DNA from: Pseudooceanicola antarcticus
Lineage (GTDB): Bacteria > Pseudomonadota > Alphaproteobacteria > Rhodobacterales > Rhodobacteraceae
DNA: 64,000 nt
Reading direction: 5' to 3'
Assembly: GCF_900215355.1 (NCBI RefSeq)
Contig: NZ_OBEA01000002.1
Location: forward strand, 248,001 to 312,000
Shown here: positions 32,667-41,701 of the stretch, piece after piece
Position numbering within the stretch: position 1 is the stretch's first letter
How the letters are laid out: each line of letters starts with the position of its first letter
Notes under the pieces: model-generated
The model's input: only the letters and a program-made list of their open reading frames with translations
Databases searched by the model: none
Told to the model about the DNA's origin: nothing
Made by a program: the position numbers and the translations under genes

Positions 32667-33407
32667 TCAGAGCTGCTCCATCACCTCGTCGGAGGCCTCG
32701 AAGTTGGCGGTGACGCGCTGCACGTCATCGTCGTCTTCCAGGGCGTCGATCAGCTTCATCAGCTTCTGCATGCCCTCCAGGTCCATCTCGGTGGTGGTGG
32801 TGGGCTTCCAGATCAGCTTGGTCGATTCCGATTCGCCCAACTGGGCCTCCAGCGCGTTCGACACTTCGTTAAGGTCGGTATCGAGGCAGTAGATCACATG
32901 CCCGTCTTCCGAGCTCTCCACGTCTTCCGCGCCGGCTTCGATGGCTGCCATCATGACGTCATCGGCATCGCCGACGGAGGCGGGGTAGACCACCTCGCCC
33001 TTGCGCTCGAACATGAAGCCGACCGAGCCGGTCTCGCCCAGGTTGCCGCCGTTCTTGGAGAAGGTCGAGCGCACGGTGGACGCGGTCCGGTTGCGGTTGT
33101 CGGTCATCGCCTCGACGATCACCGCCACGCCGTTGGGGCCATAGCCCTCGTAGCGGATCTCTTCGTAGTCGTCGCCGTCACCGGCCTGCGACTTCTTGAT
33201 CGCGCGGTCGATCACGTCCTTGGGGACGGAGTTCGACTTGGCTTCCTTCACCGCCATGCGCAGGCGCGGGTTCTTGTCGGGGTCCGGGTCGCCCATCTTG
33301 GCGGCCACGGTGATCTCTTTCGAGAGTTTAGAAAAAAGCTTCGAACGGGCGGCGTCCTGCCGACCCTTGCGATGCTGGATGTTCGCCCATTTGGAGTGGC
33401 CGGCCAT
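32667..33407 (-). CDS. yebC: YebC/PmpR family transcription/translation factor
   Basis: A 246-residue protein with the invariant start [46 protein letters not shown] and [11 protein letters not shown] follow in order. The family has been described as DNA-binding regulators and more recently as ribosome-associated factors that relieve stalling at proline tracts. It is usually near ruvC, which is not the case here. Cytosolic. Confidence 0.97.
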   Translation of the reverse strand: MAGHSKWANIQHRKGRQDAARSKLFSKLSKEITVAAKMGDPDPDKNPRLRMAVKEAKSNSVPKDVIDRAIKKSQAGDGDDYEEIRYEGYGPNGVAVIVEAMTDNRNRTASTVRSTFSKNGGNLGETGSVGFMFERKGEVVYPASVGDADDVMMAAIEAGAEDVESSEDGHVIYCLDTDLNEVSNALEAQLGESESTKLIWKPTTTTEMDLEGMQKLMKLIDALEDDDDVQRVTANFEASDEVMEQL

Positions 33408-33608
33408 CAGTGCCTCCAGTCTCGTCTGAATTCGGTCGCGTCTCTATAAGGCACAGGCGCCCATGGCTGCAAGGTGCAGGCGCAAACCACAAGCGAAGGT
33501 GGAATTTGCGCTTGCGACTTGCCGTCAGGAAGGCGACGCCTCAGATAGCACGGGAGCCCTGCCTTCCCCCGACCCGCCGACCCGAGCCGTGCCAAGGATG
33601 CCCCAAGG

Positions 33609-34232
33609 ATGACCGTGACCCTTTTTGAACAATTCGTCGTCCTCTGGGTGGTGATCGATCCCATCGGAACCATCCCGGTCTTCGTCGCGGTGACCAGCAA
33701 GTATGGGCCGAAGGCGCGGCGCAAGATCGCCATCGAGGCAGCGCTGACCGCAGCCGGCGTGTTGCTCTTCTTCCTGGTCGTCGGGCAGTTCCTGATCAAT
33801 GCCCTGGGCATTTCCCTGCCCGCCTTCCAGATCGCCGGGGGGCTGATCCTGTTCCTCTTCGCGCTGACCATGATCTTCGGGTCCGGCGACAGCTCGGCGG
33901 AGCTTGCCGACGGGCAGAGCCCGGCGATCTTCCCCCTCGGCGTGCCCTCGCTCGCTTCGCCAGGCGCCATGCTGGCCATCGTGCTGCTGACCGACAACAG
34001 CCGCTTCTCGGTGCCGGAGCAGGCGGTGACGGGGGCGGTGATGCTGGGGGTGCTGCTCTGCGCGCTGGTGCTGATGCTGGCGGCCGGGCCGATCCTGCGG
34101 GTGATCCGGCCCAGTGGCGCGGCCATCGTCAGCCGGGTCATGGGGATGATCCTGGCGGCCGTGGCCACCGACAACGTCATCGAGGCGATCTTCCAGCTTG
34201 TCGCCCAGGGCCCCGGCGGCGGGCCGCTGTAG
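33609..34232 (+). CDS. MarC family integral membrane protein
   Basis: A 207-residue membrane protein with six spans and the family pattern WVVIDPIGTIPVFVAVT, then GGLILFLFALTMIFG, then GVPSLASPGAMLAIVLLT. Function is uncertain; the early link to multiple antibiotic resistance was not upheld. A short Shine-Dalgarno (AAGGA) lies just ahead of the ATG. It is followed 85 bases later by an SLC13 permease. Confidence 0.92.
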   Translation: MTVTLFEQFVVLWVVIDPIGTIPVFVAVTSKYGPKARRKIAIEAALTAAGVLLFFLVVGQFLINALGISLPAFQIAGGLILFLFALTMIFGSGDSSAELADGQSPAIFPLGVPSLASPGAMLAIVLLTDNSRFSVPEQAVTGAVMLGVLLCALVLMLAAGPILRVIRPSGAAIVSRVMGMILAAVATDNVIEAIFQLVAQGPGGGPL

Positions 34233-34317
34233 CGGCATCGGCAGAGTGGCGCGCAGGCGGCGGAAACGGCCATGCCTTTTCCCGTGACCTTGCCGCGGCC
34301 CGCGCTATTGTCGCCTC

Positions 34318-36090
34318 ATGACCAGCGATCAGATCATCCTCTTTTCCCTCTTCTTTGCCGTCTTCGCCCTGCTGCTCTGGGGCCGATTCCGCTATGATAT
34401 GGTAGCCTTCGGCGCGCTGATGGTGGCCGCCGTGACCGGCGTCATCCCTCATGAAGAGGTCTTTTCGGGTTTCGGCCACGAGGCGACGCTGATCGTGGCG
34501 CTGGTGCTGGTGGTCTCGGCCGGGCTGGTGCGCTCGGGCGCGGTCTACCTGATCACCCGGACTCTGGTGAACGCGGCACGCCCTCTTGGTGCGCATATCG
34601 CGCTGATGGGGGGCATCGGCGGGGTGCTGTCGGCCTTCATGAACAACGTGGCGGCGCTGGCGCTGCTGATGCCGGTCGATATCCAGACCGCGCGCAAGGC
34701 CGGGCGGGGGCCGGGGCTTTCGCTGATGCCGCTCTCCTTTGCCACCATCCTTGGCGGCATGGCCACTCTGATCGGTACGCCGCCCAATATCATCATCTCC
34801 TCGATCCGGGCCCAGACCCTGGGCGAAAGCTACAGCATGTTCGACTTCGCCCCGGTGGGCGGGCTGACGGCGATTGCCGGTCTGGCCTTCGTGGCGCTGA
34901 TCGGCTGGCGGCTGATCCCGCGCGCCGAACAGGGCCTGCTCTCAGAGGGCGAACTGGCGCAATACGTGGCCGAGCTGACCGTGCCGGAAGAGAGCAAGTG
35001 GATCGGCCGCCGCCTCTCCGAGACCTACGAGGAGGCCGAGAAATGCGACGTCGCGGTGATCGGCCTGATCCGCAACGGCGCGCGCCTCTACGGTCAGGCC
35101 CGCAACTCGCGGCTGCGCGCCGGCGATGCGCTGGTGCTGGAAGCGGTGCCCGAGGCGCTGGACGAGTTCCGCTCGGCGCTGAACCTGGCGTTCTCGGACG
35201 TGCAGCGCGAAGAGAAGCTGAAGGCGGCGGGCGAGGGCTTGGACGTGCTGGAGGTCGTGGTGCCCGAGGATGCGCGCATCGCGGGCAAGACCGCGCAGGC
35301 CGTAGGGGTCTCCTGGCGGCACCGGGCCATTCTGCTGGGGATCTCGCGGCAGGGGCGGCGGATCACCAAGCAGGTGCGCCGTACCCAGATCGAGCCCGGT
35401 GACCTGCTGCTGCTGCTGGTGCCCAAGGACACCGGCGCCCAGGTGGCTGACTGGCTTGGCTGCCTGACACTGGCCGACCGCGGCCTCGCGGTGACCGAGA
35501 ACACCAAGACCTGGGCGGCCATCGGCCTGTTCGGCGGCGCGGTCGCGCTGGCCAGCTTCGGGCTGGTGGATCTGCCGGTGGCGCTTGGCCTGGTGGTCAT
35601 CGCCTACCTGCTGATGCGCATCCTGCCGCTGGATGAGCTTTACGATCATATCGAATGGCCCGTGGTGGTCCTGCTCGGCTCGATGATCCCGCTGGGCTCG
35701 GCACTGGAGAGCTCGGGCGGGACGCAGCTGATTGCCGACGGGCTGGTCTCGCTCACCGGGGGCTGGCCCGCCTGGGCGGTGCTGACGGCGCTGATGGTGG
35801 TGACCATGACGCTCTCGGACGTGCTGAACAACACCGCCACGGCGATCGTCGCGGCGCCCATCGGGATCTCTATGGCGCAGAGCTTCGGCGTCTCGCCCGA
35901 TCCCTTCCTGATGGCGGTGGCCGTGGCGGCCTCGGCGGCCTTCCTCACCCCCATCGGGCACAAGAACAACACCCTCGTGCTGGGCCCCGGCGGCTACCGC
36001 TTCGGCGACTACTGGCGCATGGGCCTGCCGCTTGAGCTGCTGGTCGTTGCCGTCTCGATCCCGCTGATCCTGCTGTTCTGGCCGCTCTGA
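34318..36090 (+). CDS. SLC13-family permease with two TrkA-C domains, second copy
   Basis: A 590-residue transporter of the same layout as the gene at 19979. Membrane half one has GTPPNIIISSIRAQT; two TrkA-C domains follow (about residues 205-280 and 295-375); membrane half two has TMTLSDVLNNTATAIVAAPIGISMAQ and TPIGHKNNTLVLGPGGYRFGDYWRMG. Its substrate is likely an anion such as sulfate, thiosulfate, citrate or a dicarboxylate. The two copies differ clearly in sequence, so this is an old paralogue rather than a recent duplication. Confidence 0.9.
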   Translation: MTSDQIILFSLFFAVFALLLWGRFRYDMVAFGALMVAAVTGVIPHEEVFSGFGHEATLIVALVLVVSAGLVRSGAVYLITRTLVNAARPLGAHIALMGGIGGVLSAFMNNVAALALLMPVDIQTARKAGRGPGLSLMPLSFATILGGMATLIGTPPNIIISSIRAQTLGESYSMFDFAPVGGLTAIAGLAFVALIGWRLIPRAEQGLLSEGELAQYVAELTVPEESKWIGRRLSETYEEAEKCDVAVIGLIRNGARLYGQARNSRLRAGDALVLEAVPEALDEFRSALNLAFSDVQREEKLKAAGEGLDVLEVVVPEDARIAGKTAQAVGVSWRHRAILLGISRQGRRITKQVRRTQIEPGDLLLLLVPKDTGAQVADWLGCLTLADRGLAVTENTKTWAAIGLFGGAVALASFGLVDLPVALGLVVIAYLLMRILPLDELYDHIEWPVVVLLGSMIPLGSALESSGGTQLIADGLVSLTGGWPAWAVLTALMVVTMTLSDVLNNTATAIVAAPIGISMAQSFGVSPDPFLMAVAVAASAAFLTPIGHKNNTLVLGPGGYRFGDYWRMGLPLELLVVAVSIPLILLFWPL

Positions 36091-36154
36091 GCCCCGTCGT
36101 TCAGGCGCAGCCAGACCCACCGCAGGCTGCGGAAATTTGATTGCGCTTGTCAAC

Positions 36155-36168
36155 TTGATCGAGATCAA
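36155..36168 (+). promoter_or_regulatory. FNR/FnrL-type binding site
   Basis: TTGATCGAGATCAA is a perfect match to the FNR consensus TTGAT-N4-ATCAA. It is centred at 36161.5, 82 bases ahead of the first DUF6455 start codon. A TAGCTT at 36191-36196 falls exactly where a -10 element would lie for a class II site at -41.5. This indicates activation when oxygen is low. Confidence 0.8.
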
Positions 36169-36242
36169 GGTGCCGGATCGAATCCGATCCTAGCTTGCTG
36201 CAAGACCCGGAACCTCCGGGGCGCGGCAAGGAGGACGGCAGA

Positions 36243-36500
36243 ATGGCACCGAAAGGCGATCCCAAAGTCCACTACTGGCACGTCCAGCGCATGGCGAAAT
36301 CCCTGGGCTGCGACATGGCGCAGGCCATGTCCGAGGGGCGCCTGAGCTCCGAGGATTGGGTGGCCATGGTCGAGCGTTGCCGCGATTGCCAAAGCACCTG
36401 CGCCTGCCGCCGCTGGCTGCGGGCCGCCGAACTGGAAGACGCGCCGCGCGAGGCTGCCATGCCCGGCTGCGAGAATGCACTGGTCTTTGCCCATGTCTGA
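36243..36500 (+). CDS. DUF6455 family protein, first copy
   Basis: 85 residues with five cysteines: Cys46, 49, 53 and 55 in RCRDCQSTCACRRW, and Cys76 in PGCENA. The CxxC...CxxW...CxNA pattern is shared with the next gene and suggests a metal or redox centre. There is no signal peptide. AAGGAGG lies 8 bases ahead of the ATG. It follows a perfect FNR box, so it is probably made under low oxygen. Function unknown. Confidence 0.85.
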   Translation: MAPKGDPKVHYWHVQRMAKSLGCDMAQAMSEGRLSSEDWVAMVERCRDCQSTCACRRWLRAAELEDAPREAAMPGCENALVFAHV

Positions 36501-36615
36501 CCGGGTCTGACACCCGGCAGCAGGCGAGGGCCGCGCGGATCGGCACGGAGCACAGCCGATCCGCATCAACATCAGGGCCCGATCTTGGGGCCACAAGGGA
36601 CAAGGAACGAAACCG

Positions 36616-36870
36616 ATGGGACTCTTCAGCCGCCTCGACAAGCACATGGATCTGATGACCGGCATGGCCGACAGGATCGGGGTCGACCTCGACCGGGCCC
36701 TGCAGAACGAGACCATGGCCGCTAGCTATCGCTCGGCCGTGCTGCGCTGCGCCACCTGCCGCGAGGCCGGGGCCTGCGCACAGTGGCAGGCCGCCCATGG
36801 CAAGGCCCATGTCACCCCGGACTACTGCCGCAACGCACAGTGGTTCTCTGGCATTTCCCGCTCCGAGTGA
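36616..36870 (+). CDS. DUF6455 family protein, second copy
   Basis: 84 residues, homologous to the first copy (Cys45 and 48 in RCATCRE, Cys54 in GACAQW, Cys71 in YCRNAQW). It lies 115 bases downstream on the same strand and could share the FNR-controlled promoter. The N-terminus (MGLFSRLDKHMDLMTGMADRI) is amphipathic and could lie on the membrane surface. Confidence 0.85.
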   Translation: MGLFSRLDKHMDLMTGMADRIGVDLDRALQNETMAASYRSAVLRCATCREAGACAQWQAAHGKAHVTPDYCRNAQWFSGISRSE

Positions 36871-37191
36871 TCCCTGGCCAGCCGGCCCCGAGAGATCGGG
36901 GTCGGGGCGGGACCCGGTTCCGGGCCGTGCCTTGGGGAAGGTGAGGCCCGAGATCGCCACGCGGGACGTCGACTGTCCACGCCGCTGGAGGGCGCGGTCG
37001 GACAGGGTCATGGCGACAGACCCCGTGGCGCAGGCGCCGGTGCGAGGAGAGATCCTCGGGCCGGCGCTCTAGTTTGCAAAGCCCCGTGTCGGGTCCTTTG
37101 CAAACCATCCCGTCCCGCTTTGCAAAGCGGGGCAGGCGGTCAGTTTTCCCGAGAGATTGCGGGGCGGGGCAGGGCAAGGCCCCTTGCGCCC
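36871..37191. other. 321-base convergent region with TTTGCAAA palindromes
   Basis: No gene is seen. Three TTTGCAAA motifs lie at 37073, 37097 and 37119. The first two are the ends of an inverted repeat (GTTTGCAAAG / CTTTGCAAAC). The third is the centre of an 18-base perfect palindrome, CCCGCTTTGCAAAGCGGG, at 37114-37131. Confidence 0.75.
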
Positions 37192-38586
37192 TCAGCGGTC
37201 CAGGCGCTTGCCCCAGAGGTCGTATTCGCTGGCCTCGTCCACCTCGACCTGCAGGATGTCACCCGGCTTCAGGTCCTCGAAGTTCTCGTCGATGAAGAGG
37301 TTGCCGTCGATCTCGGGCGCATCAGCCCAGGTGCGGCAGGTGGCGCCATCCTCGTCGATCTCGTCGACGATGACCTCAAGCCGCTTGCCGACCTTGGCCT
37401 CGAGCCGCGCTTCCGAGATCGCTTGGGCCTTCTCCATGAAGCGGTCCCAGCGGTCCTGCTTCACCTCGTCGGGCACGTGGTCCGGCAGCTCGTTCGAGCG
37501 CGCGCCCTCGACGTTTTCGTACTGGAAGCAGCCGACGCGATCGAGCTGCGCCTCGTCCATCCAGTCCAGCAGGTACTGGAATTCTTCCTCGGTTTCGCCG
37601 GGATAGCCGACGATGAAGGTCGAACGCAGGGTGATGTCGGGGCAATCGGCGCGCCAGGCGGCGATCTCGTCCAGGGTTCTGGCGCTGGCCGCGGGCCGGG
37701 CCATGCGCTTCAGCACATCCGGGTGGGCGTGCTGGAAGGGGATATCCAGGTAGGGCAGCAGGCCATTGGCCGGGTCCGCCATCAGCGGGATCAGCTTGCG
37801 CACATGGGGGTAGGGGTAGACGTAGTGCAGCCGCACCCAGGCCCCCAGCGTGCCCATCTCGCGGCTCAGATCCAGGATGTGGCTCTTGACCTCTTCGCCC
37901 TTCCAGGGGTGCAGGTCATGCTTGCGGTCCACCCCATAGGCCGAGGTGTCCTGGCTGATCACCAGCAGCTCCTTCACCCCCGCCTCGACCAGCTTCTCGG
38001 CCTCGCGCAGCACCGCATGGGCGGGCCGCGAGGCCAGCTTGCCGCGCATGTCGGGGATGATGCAGAACTTGCACTTGTGGTTACAGCCTTCAGAGATCTT
38101 CAGGTAGCTGTAGTGGCGCGGGGTCAGGCTGACCCCGGACGCGGGCAGCAGGTCGACGAAGGGATCGGGGTCCGGCGGCACGGCGGCATGGACGGCATCC
38201 AGCACCTGCTCGTATTGATGCGGGCCGGTGACGGCCAGCACCTTGGGGTGCACGCCGGTGATATACTCGGGCTCCGCGCCGAGGCAGCCGGTGACGATCA
38301 CCCGACCGTTCTCCTTCAGCGCCTCGCCGATGGCCTCGAGGCTTTCCGCCTTGGCACTGTCGAGGAACCCGCAGGTGTTCACGATCACCGCATCGGCGCC
38401 GGTGTAGTCGGGGCTGATGGCATAGCCCTCGGCGCGCAGCCGGGTCAGGATGCGTTCGCTGTCCACCAGCGCCTTGGGGCAACCAAGAGAGACCATGCCC
38501 AGCGAGGGCTGGCCGGGGCGCACGGGACCGTCGCCCAGGCGGGCGGCTGGGGCTAGATCGGGGCGGAGATCGGGCGGGTTCTGCAT
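37192..38586 (-). CDS. rimO: Ribosomal protein uS12 methylthiotransferase RimO
   Basis: A 464-residue radical-SAM enzyme that methylthiolates an aspartate of ribosomal protein S12. The N-terminal UPF0004 domain holds its cluster cysteines in SLGCPKA, NTCGF and TGCLG. The radical-SAM motif is CNHKCKFC. The C-terminal TRAM domain ([27 protein letters not shown]) binds the substrate protein. An in-frame ATG three codons upstream is an equally possible start, since neither has a clear Shine-Dalgarno. It is divergent from the AsmA gene. Confidence 0.97.
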   Translation of the reverse strand: MQNPPDLRPDLAPAARLGDGPVRPGQPSLGMVSLGCPKALVDSERILTRLRAEGYAISPDYTGADAVIVNTCGFLDSAKAESLEAIGEALKENGRVIVTGCLGAEPEYITGVHPKVLAVTGPHQYEQVLDAVHAAVPPDPDPFVDLLPASGVSLTPRHYSYLKISEGCNHKCKFCIIPDMRGKLASRPAHAVLREAEKLVEAGVKELLVISQDTSAYGVDRKHDLHPWKGEEVKSHILDLSREMGTLGAWVRLHYVYPYPHVRKLIPLMADPANGLLPYLDIPFQHAHPDVLKRMARPAASARTLDEIAAWRADCPDITLRSTFIVGYPGETEEEFQYLLDWMDEAQLDRVGCFQYENVEGARSNELPDHVPDEVKQDRWDRFMEKAQAISEARLEAKVGKRLEVIVDEIDEDGATCRTWADAPEIDGNLFIDENFEDLKPGDILQVEVDEASEYDLWGKRLDR

Positions 38587-38696
38587 GGGCGGCATATAAT
38601 GCAGGCCCGCGCACAGGGAAAGCCCCCGCGACGCCAGGGCGCTTGCCGCCCGGCGCGGGGGTGCTATCTTTCCCAAAAGACCCGAGGGAGGGGCTC

Positions 38697-40610
38697 ATGC
38701 GGTGGATCATGCGGATAATCGGCGCGTTGGTGGTGGCGGTGATCCTGCTGGCAGCGGCCCTGCTGGCCTTGCCGGGCGACAAGATCGCCCGCATCGCGGC
38801 GGACCAGATCGAGGCCCGCACCGGCCGCGCGATCGAGATCAGCGGCGATACCAGCATCAGCTACTACCCCGTGCTCGGGGTCGAGACCGGCCCGGTCAGC
38901 CTGGCCAATGCGCCCTGGTCCGACAATGGCCCGATGTTCCGCGCCGAGGCGCTGAAGATCGGTGTCGACCTCGCCGCGCTGCTGGGCGGTGATATCCAGA
39001 TCAAGGTGCTCGACGCCGAGGCGCCGCAGATCCTGCTGGAACGCAATGCCGAAGGCCTGGCCAACTGGCAGATCGCGGGCCCTGCCGATGCCGGGGCACC
39101 GACGGCCAGCCAGGCCACCGGCGGCGCGCTGACGCTCGAGACGCTCTTCGTCCGTGATGCGCGCATCCGCTACATCGACGCCCGCGCCGGGGCCGACCGG
39201 CGGCTGGAGGGTCTGGAGATGACGCTCTCCCTGCCCGAGGCCCGCGGTCCGGCAGAGCTGACGCTGAAACTGGCCATGCCCGGCGGCGAGATCACAGGCG
39301 AGGGCCGGGTCGAACGCGCGGCCGATTTCCTGGATGGCCAGGTCTCGCCCCTGTCGCTCAGCTTCGAGGCGCCGGGCGGCACGGCGACTTTCGACGGGCG
39401 CGGCGGTCTGGCCCCCGAGGCCACGGGTCGGCTTGAGCTTTCGGTCAGCGACGCGGCGCGGCTCTTCGAGGTGCTGGGAGAGGCGGCGGATCTGCCCGCG
39501 GCCCTGTCGCGGGATCTGGGGTTTGCCGGCGATGTCACGCTGACCCCCAATGGCCAGGTGTTCCTGCGCGATGGCATGCTGCGCGGCGCGGGCAACCAGG
39601 CCGGGATCGAGGCAGATCTGCGACCGGGCAAGGTCACGCAGGTCACCGCCCAGATCGCGGCGCAAAGCCTGGACCTGACCGGCTTCACTGGCGGAAGCGG
39701 CAGCGCCTCCTCGGGCGCGGGCTGGTCGCGCGCACCCATCGACGCCTCCGCCCTGGGGCTGATCGAGGGCGATATCGCACTCAGTGCGGGCACCCTCGCG
39801 CTCGGGGTGACGGAGCTGCGCAACCTCTCGACCCGGATCACCATCGACCGCTCCCGCGCCGTGGCGCAGATCTCGCGGCTTTCGGTCTTCGGCGGCTCGG
39901 TCACCGGGCAGTTGGTGGCCAACAACCGCGCGGGCCTGTCGATCGGAGGCGATCTTTCGGCCAGCGAGGTCGACCTGAACCGGATGCTCCGCGACCTGGC
40001 GGGCATCACCCGTTTCACCGGCAGCGCGGCGGCCCGGCTGAACTTCCTCGCTTCCGGCTCTTCGGTCGCGGCCTGGATGTCCTCGCTCTCGGGCGACGGC
40101 AGCCTCGAGACCGGGCGCGGCACGATCAGCGGCATTGACCTGGACCGGCTGTTCCGCTCGGGCGATGCCTCGGGCGGCACGACGATCTTCGACGCCACAA
40201 AGGCGAGCTTCTCGATCTCCGAGGGGGTGCTGCGCAACGATGACCTCAACATGCAGCTGGCCTCCATCACCGCCACGGGCGAGGGCACGGTGGACCTTGG
40301 GCAGCAGCGGCTGAACTACCTCTTCACCCCGGCGGCGCTGAAGGACGATCAGGGCCGGGGCATCGCCATCCCGGTGCGCATCCGCGGGCCCTGGTCCTCG
40401 CCGCAGATCCTGCCGGACCTGGAGCGGGCCATCCAGCTGAACGCCGATATCGACAAGCAGGAGCTGGAGCAGCGCGCCAAGGACAAGGTGCAGTCCGAGC
40501 TGCAGGATGCCCTCGGCGTCGAGCAGGGCGAGGGCGAAAGCGGAGAGGATGCCATTCGCCGTGGCCTGGAAGACAAGCTGAAGAACGAACTGCAAAATCT
40601 TTTCAAGTGA
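38697..40610 (+). CDS. AsmA family protein
   Basis: 637 residues. One N-terminal membrane span (IIGALVVAVILLAAALLAL) is followed by a long periplasmic region. The AsmA opening motif is DKIARIAADQIEARTGRAIEISGDTSISYYPVLGVETGPV, and near the C-terminus LDRLFRSGDASGGTTIFDATKASFSISEGVL leads into FTPAALKDDQGRGIAIPVRIRGPWSSPQILPDL. These proteins are thought to bridge the periplasm and move or regulate phospholipids. The last 40 residues are charged helix. A Shine-Dalgarno (GGGAGGGG) precedes the ATG. Two 55-base hairpin repeats follow the stop codon. Confidence 0.93.
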   Translation: MRWIMRIIGALVVAVILLAAALLALPGDKIARIAADQIEARTGRAIEISGDTSISYYPVLGVETGPVSLANAPWSDNGPMFRAEALKIGVDLAALLGGDIQIKVLDAEAPQILLERNAEGLANWQIAGPADAGAPTASQATGGALTLETLFVRDARIRYIDARAGADRRLEGLEMTLSLPEARGPAELTLKLAMPGGEITGEGRVERAADFLDGQVSPLSLSFEAPGGTATFDGRGGLAPEATGRLELSVSDAARLFEVLGEAADLPAALSRDLGFAGDVTLTPNGQVFLRDGMLRGAGNQAGIEADLRPGKVTQVTAQIAAQSLDLTGFTGGSGSASSGAGWSRAPIDASALGLIEGDIALSAGTLALGVTELRNLSTRITIDRSRAVAQISRLSVFGGSVTGQLVANNRAGLSIGGDLSASEVDLNRMLRDLAGITRFTGSAAARLNFLASGSSVAAWMSSLSGDGSLETGRGTISGIDLDRLFRSGDASGGTTIFDATKASFSISEGVLRNDDLNMQLASITATGEGTVDLGQQRLNYLFTPAALKDDQGRGIAIPVRIRGPWSSPQILPDLERAIQLNADIDKQELEQRAKDKVQSELQDALGVEQGEGESGEDAIRRGLEDKLKNELQNLFK

Positions 40611-40613
40611 GCG

Positions 40614-40723
40614 ACGTCCCGGAAACGATCCGGGGGATCGTTTCCGTCGCGAACGGGCGGAGCCCCAGACGTCCCGGAAACGATCCGGGGGATCGTTCCT
40701 GCTGCGAACGGGCGGAGCCCCAG
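40614..40723 (+). repeat. 55-base tandem duplication carrying hairpins
   Basis: Two units, 40614-40668 and 40669-40723, differ by only a few bases. Each contains GGAAACGATCC-GGG-GGATCGTTTCC, an 11-pair hairpin (the second has lost one T), followed by GAACGGGCGGAGCCCCAG. They start 4 bases after the asmA stop. Confidence 0.9.
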
Positions 40724-40780
40724 GTCATCCGTTTGGGCACCGCCTGCGGCCCGCGTCGTGCCAACCGCCAATGCAGGACA

Positions 40781-40893
40781 CCTCCGGCGGGAGTATCTGG
40801 AGCCGCCGAATGGATGCAGGCCCCCCTATACCCATCCGATGGCCACAAATACTGCGGGGGAGTCCGCCTTTGGCGGACGGGGGCAGCGCCCCC
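40781..40893 (-). repeat. 3'-end repeat element, copy E (full, decayed second arm)
   Basis: On the minus strand it begins after the gcrA terminator with GGGGGCGCTGCCCCC, then the hairpin GTCCGCC-AAA-GGCGGAC, then TCCCCCGCAGTATTTGTGGCC and ATCGGATGG. A mismatched second arm (CTCCAGATACTCC) and CCGCCGGAGG close it. Confidence 0.8.
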
Positions 40894-40905
40894 AACCCCA
40901 CCAAC

Positions 40906-40930
40906 GAAAAAGAGCCCCTGCGGGGGCTCT
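40906..40930 (-). terminator. Rho-independent terminator of gcrA
   Basis: On the minus strand AGAGCCCC-CGCA-GGGGCTCT is followed directly by TTTTTCG. It begins about 24 bases after the gcrA stop. Confidence 0.9.
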
Positions 40931-40953
40931 TCTCAACTCGGCTGCAGGGGCGC

Positions 40954-41529
40954 TCAGCGTTTGCGGTCGCGGCGCGAGGACATGGGCTGAAAGGCCACGC
41001 CCACATGGGCCTCGCAATAGGGCTTGCCGTTCTGGGCCGGCAGGCCGCAGAACCAGAAGTCGTCCGTTGCCGGATCGCCGACGGGCCATTTGCAGGTCCG
41101 CTCGGTCAGCTCCATCAGGGTCAGCTTCTTCGACTTCTTCTCGATCTCGCTGACCTTGGCCAGGGCCTCGGGGCTGATCTCGTTGGCCGAGGGCTGGGGC
41201 GGCAGGGGCTGGCCGGCGGGAATGATCGCCTTGCGCGCAGGCGAGGGCGCCGGGGCGGCAGCCTGGGCTGCGGGTTCCGGCTTGGGCTCGGGCGCCGGCG
41301 CTGCGGCCTCGCGCTTTGGCGCGGCCTTGGCCTTGGGCTCTGCCTTGGTTTGCGCGGCAGCGGGCTGCTGCGCTCCACCGCCAGAGCGGTTGGACAGGCC
41401 AAGACGGTGCACCTTGCCGATCACCGCGTTGCGGGTCACCCCGCCCAGTTCCTTGGCGATCTGGCTCGCCGACTGGCCTTCCGACCACATCTTCTTCAAG
41501 AGCTCGACGCGTTCGTCGGTCCAGGACAT
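40954..41529 (-). CDS. gcrA: GcrA cell-cycle regulator
   Basis: 191 residues. The N-terminal helix-turn-helix MSWTDERVELLKKMWSEG and SQIAKELGGVTRNAVIGKVHRLGLS are the GcrA DNA-binding domain. A low-complexity Ala/Pro/Lys-rich linker (about 55-115) follows. The C-terminal part (LTERTCKWPVGDP, FCGLPAQNGKPYCEAHVGVAFQP) contains the region known in Caulobacter to bind sigma70. GcrA recruits sigma70 at CcrM-methylated promoters and drives S-phase genes. I see no GANTC in the 170 bases upstream, so the gene itself may not be methylation-controlled. GGAGAG precedes the ATG. Confidence 0.95.
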   Translation of the reverse strand: MSWTDERVELLKKMWSEGQSASQIAKELGGVTRNAVIGKVHRLGLSNRSGGGAQQPAAAQTKAEPKAKAAPKREAAAPAPEPKPEPAAQAAAPAPSPARKAIIPAGQPLPPQPSANEISPEALAKVSEIEKKSKKLTLMELTERTCKWPVGDPATDDFWFCGLPAQNGKPYCEAHVGVAFQPMSSRRDRKR

Positions 41530-41701
41530 TGCGCTCTCCAATCCTTGTTCCGGCCGCGGCCCGCGGTCACGGGGGGCGGGGCCTCCCGCCTTGCGGCAGG
41601 GGCCCCGTCCTGAATTCAGTCCCCTATACTAGTCAAGGGGCGCGGAGTTACAAGGTATCATTGCCGCGGCAGGATACCCCCGGCCCGCTTCCGCCGGGAC
41701 A

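Noticed and set aside
37072-37131. TTTGCAAA motifs as a standard PccR operator
   Set aside because: Gaps are 16 and 14 bases instead of 4, and no promoter is expected between two converging genes. I keep it only as an open observation.
40614-40723. The 55-base repeats as a CRISPR array
   Set aside because: Only two units, directly abutting with no spacers, and no cas gene nearby.
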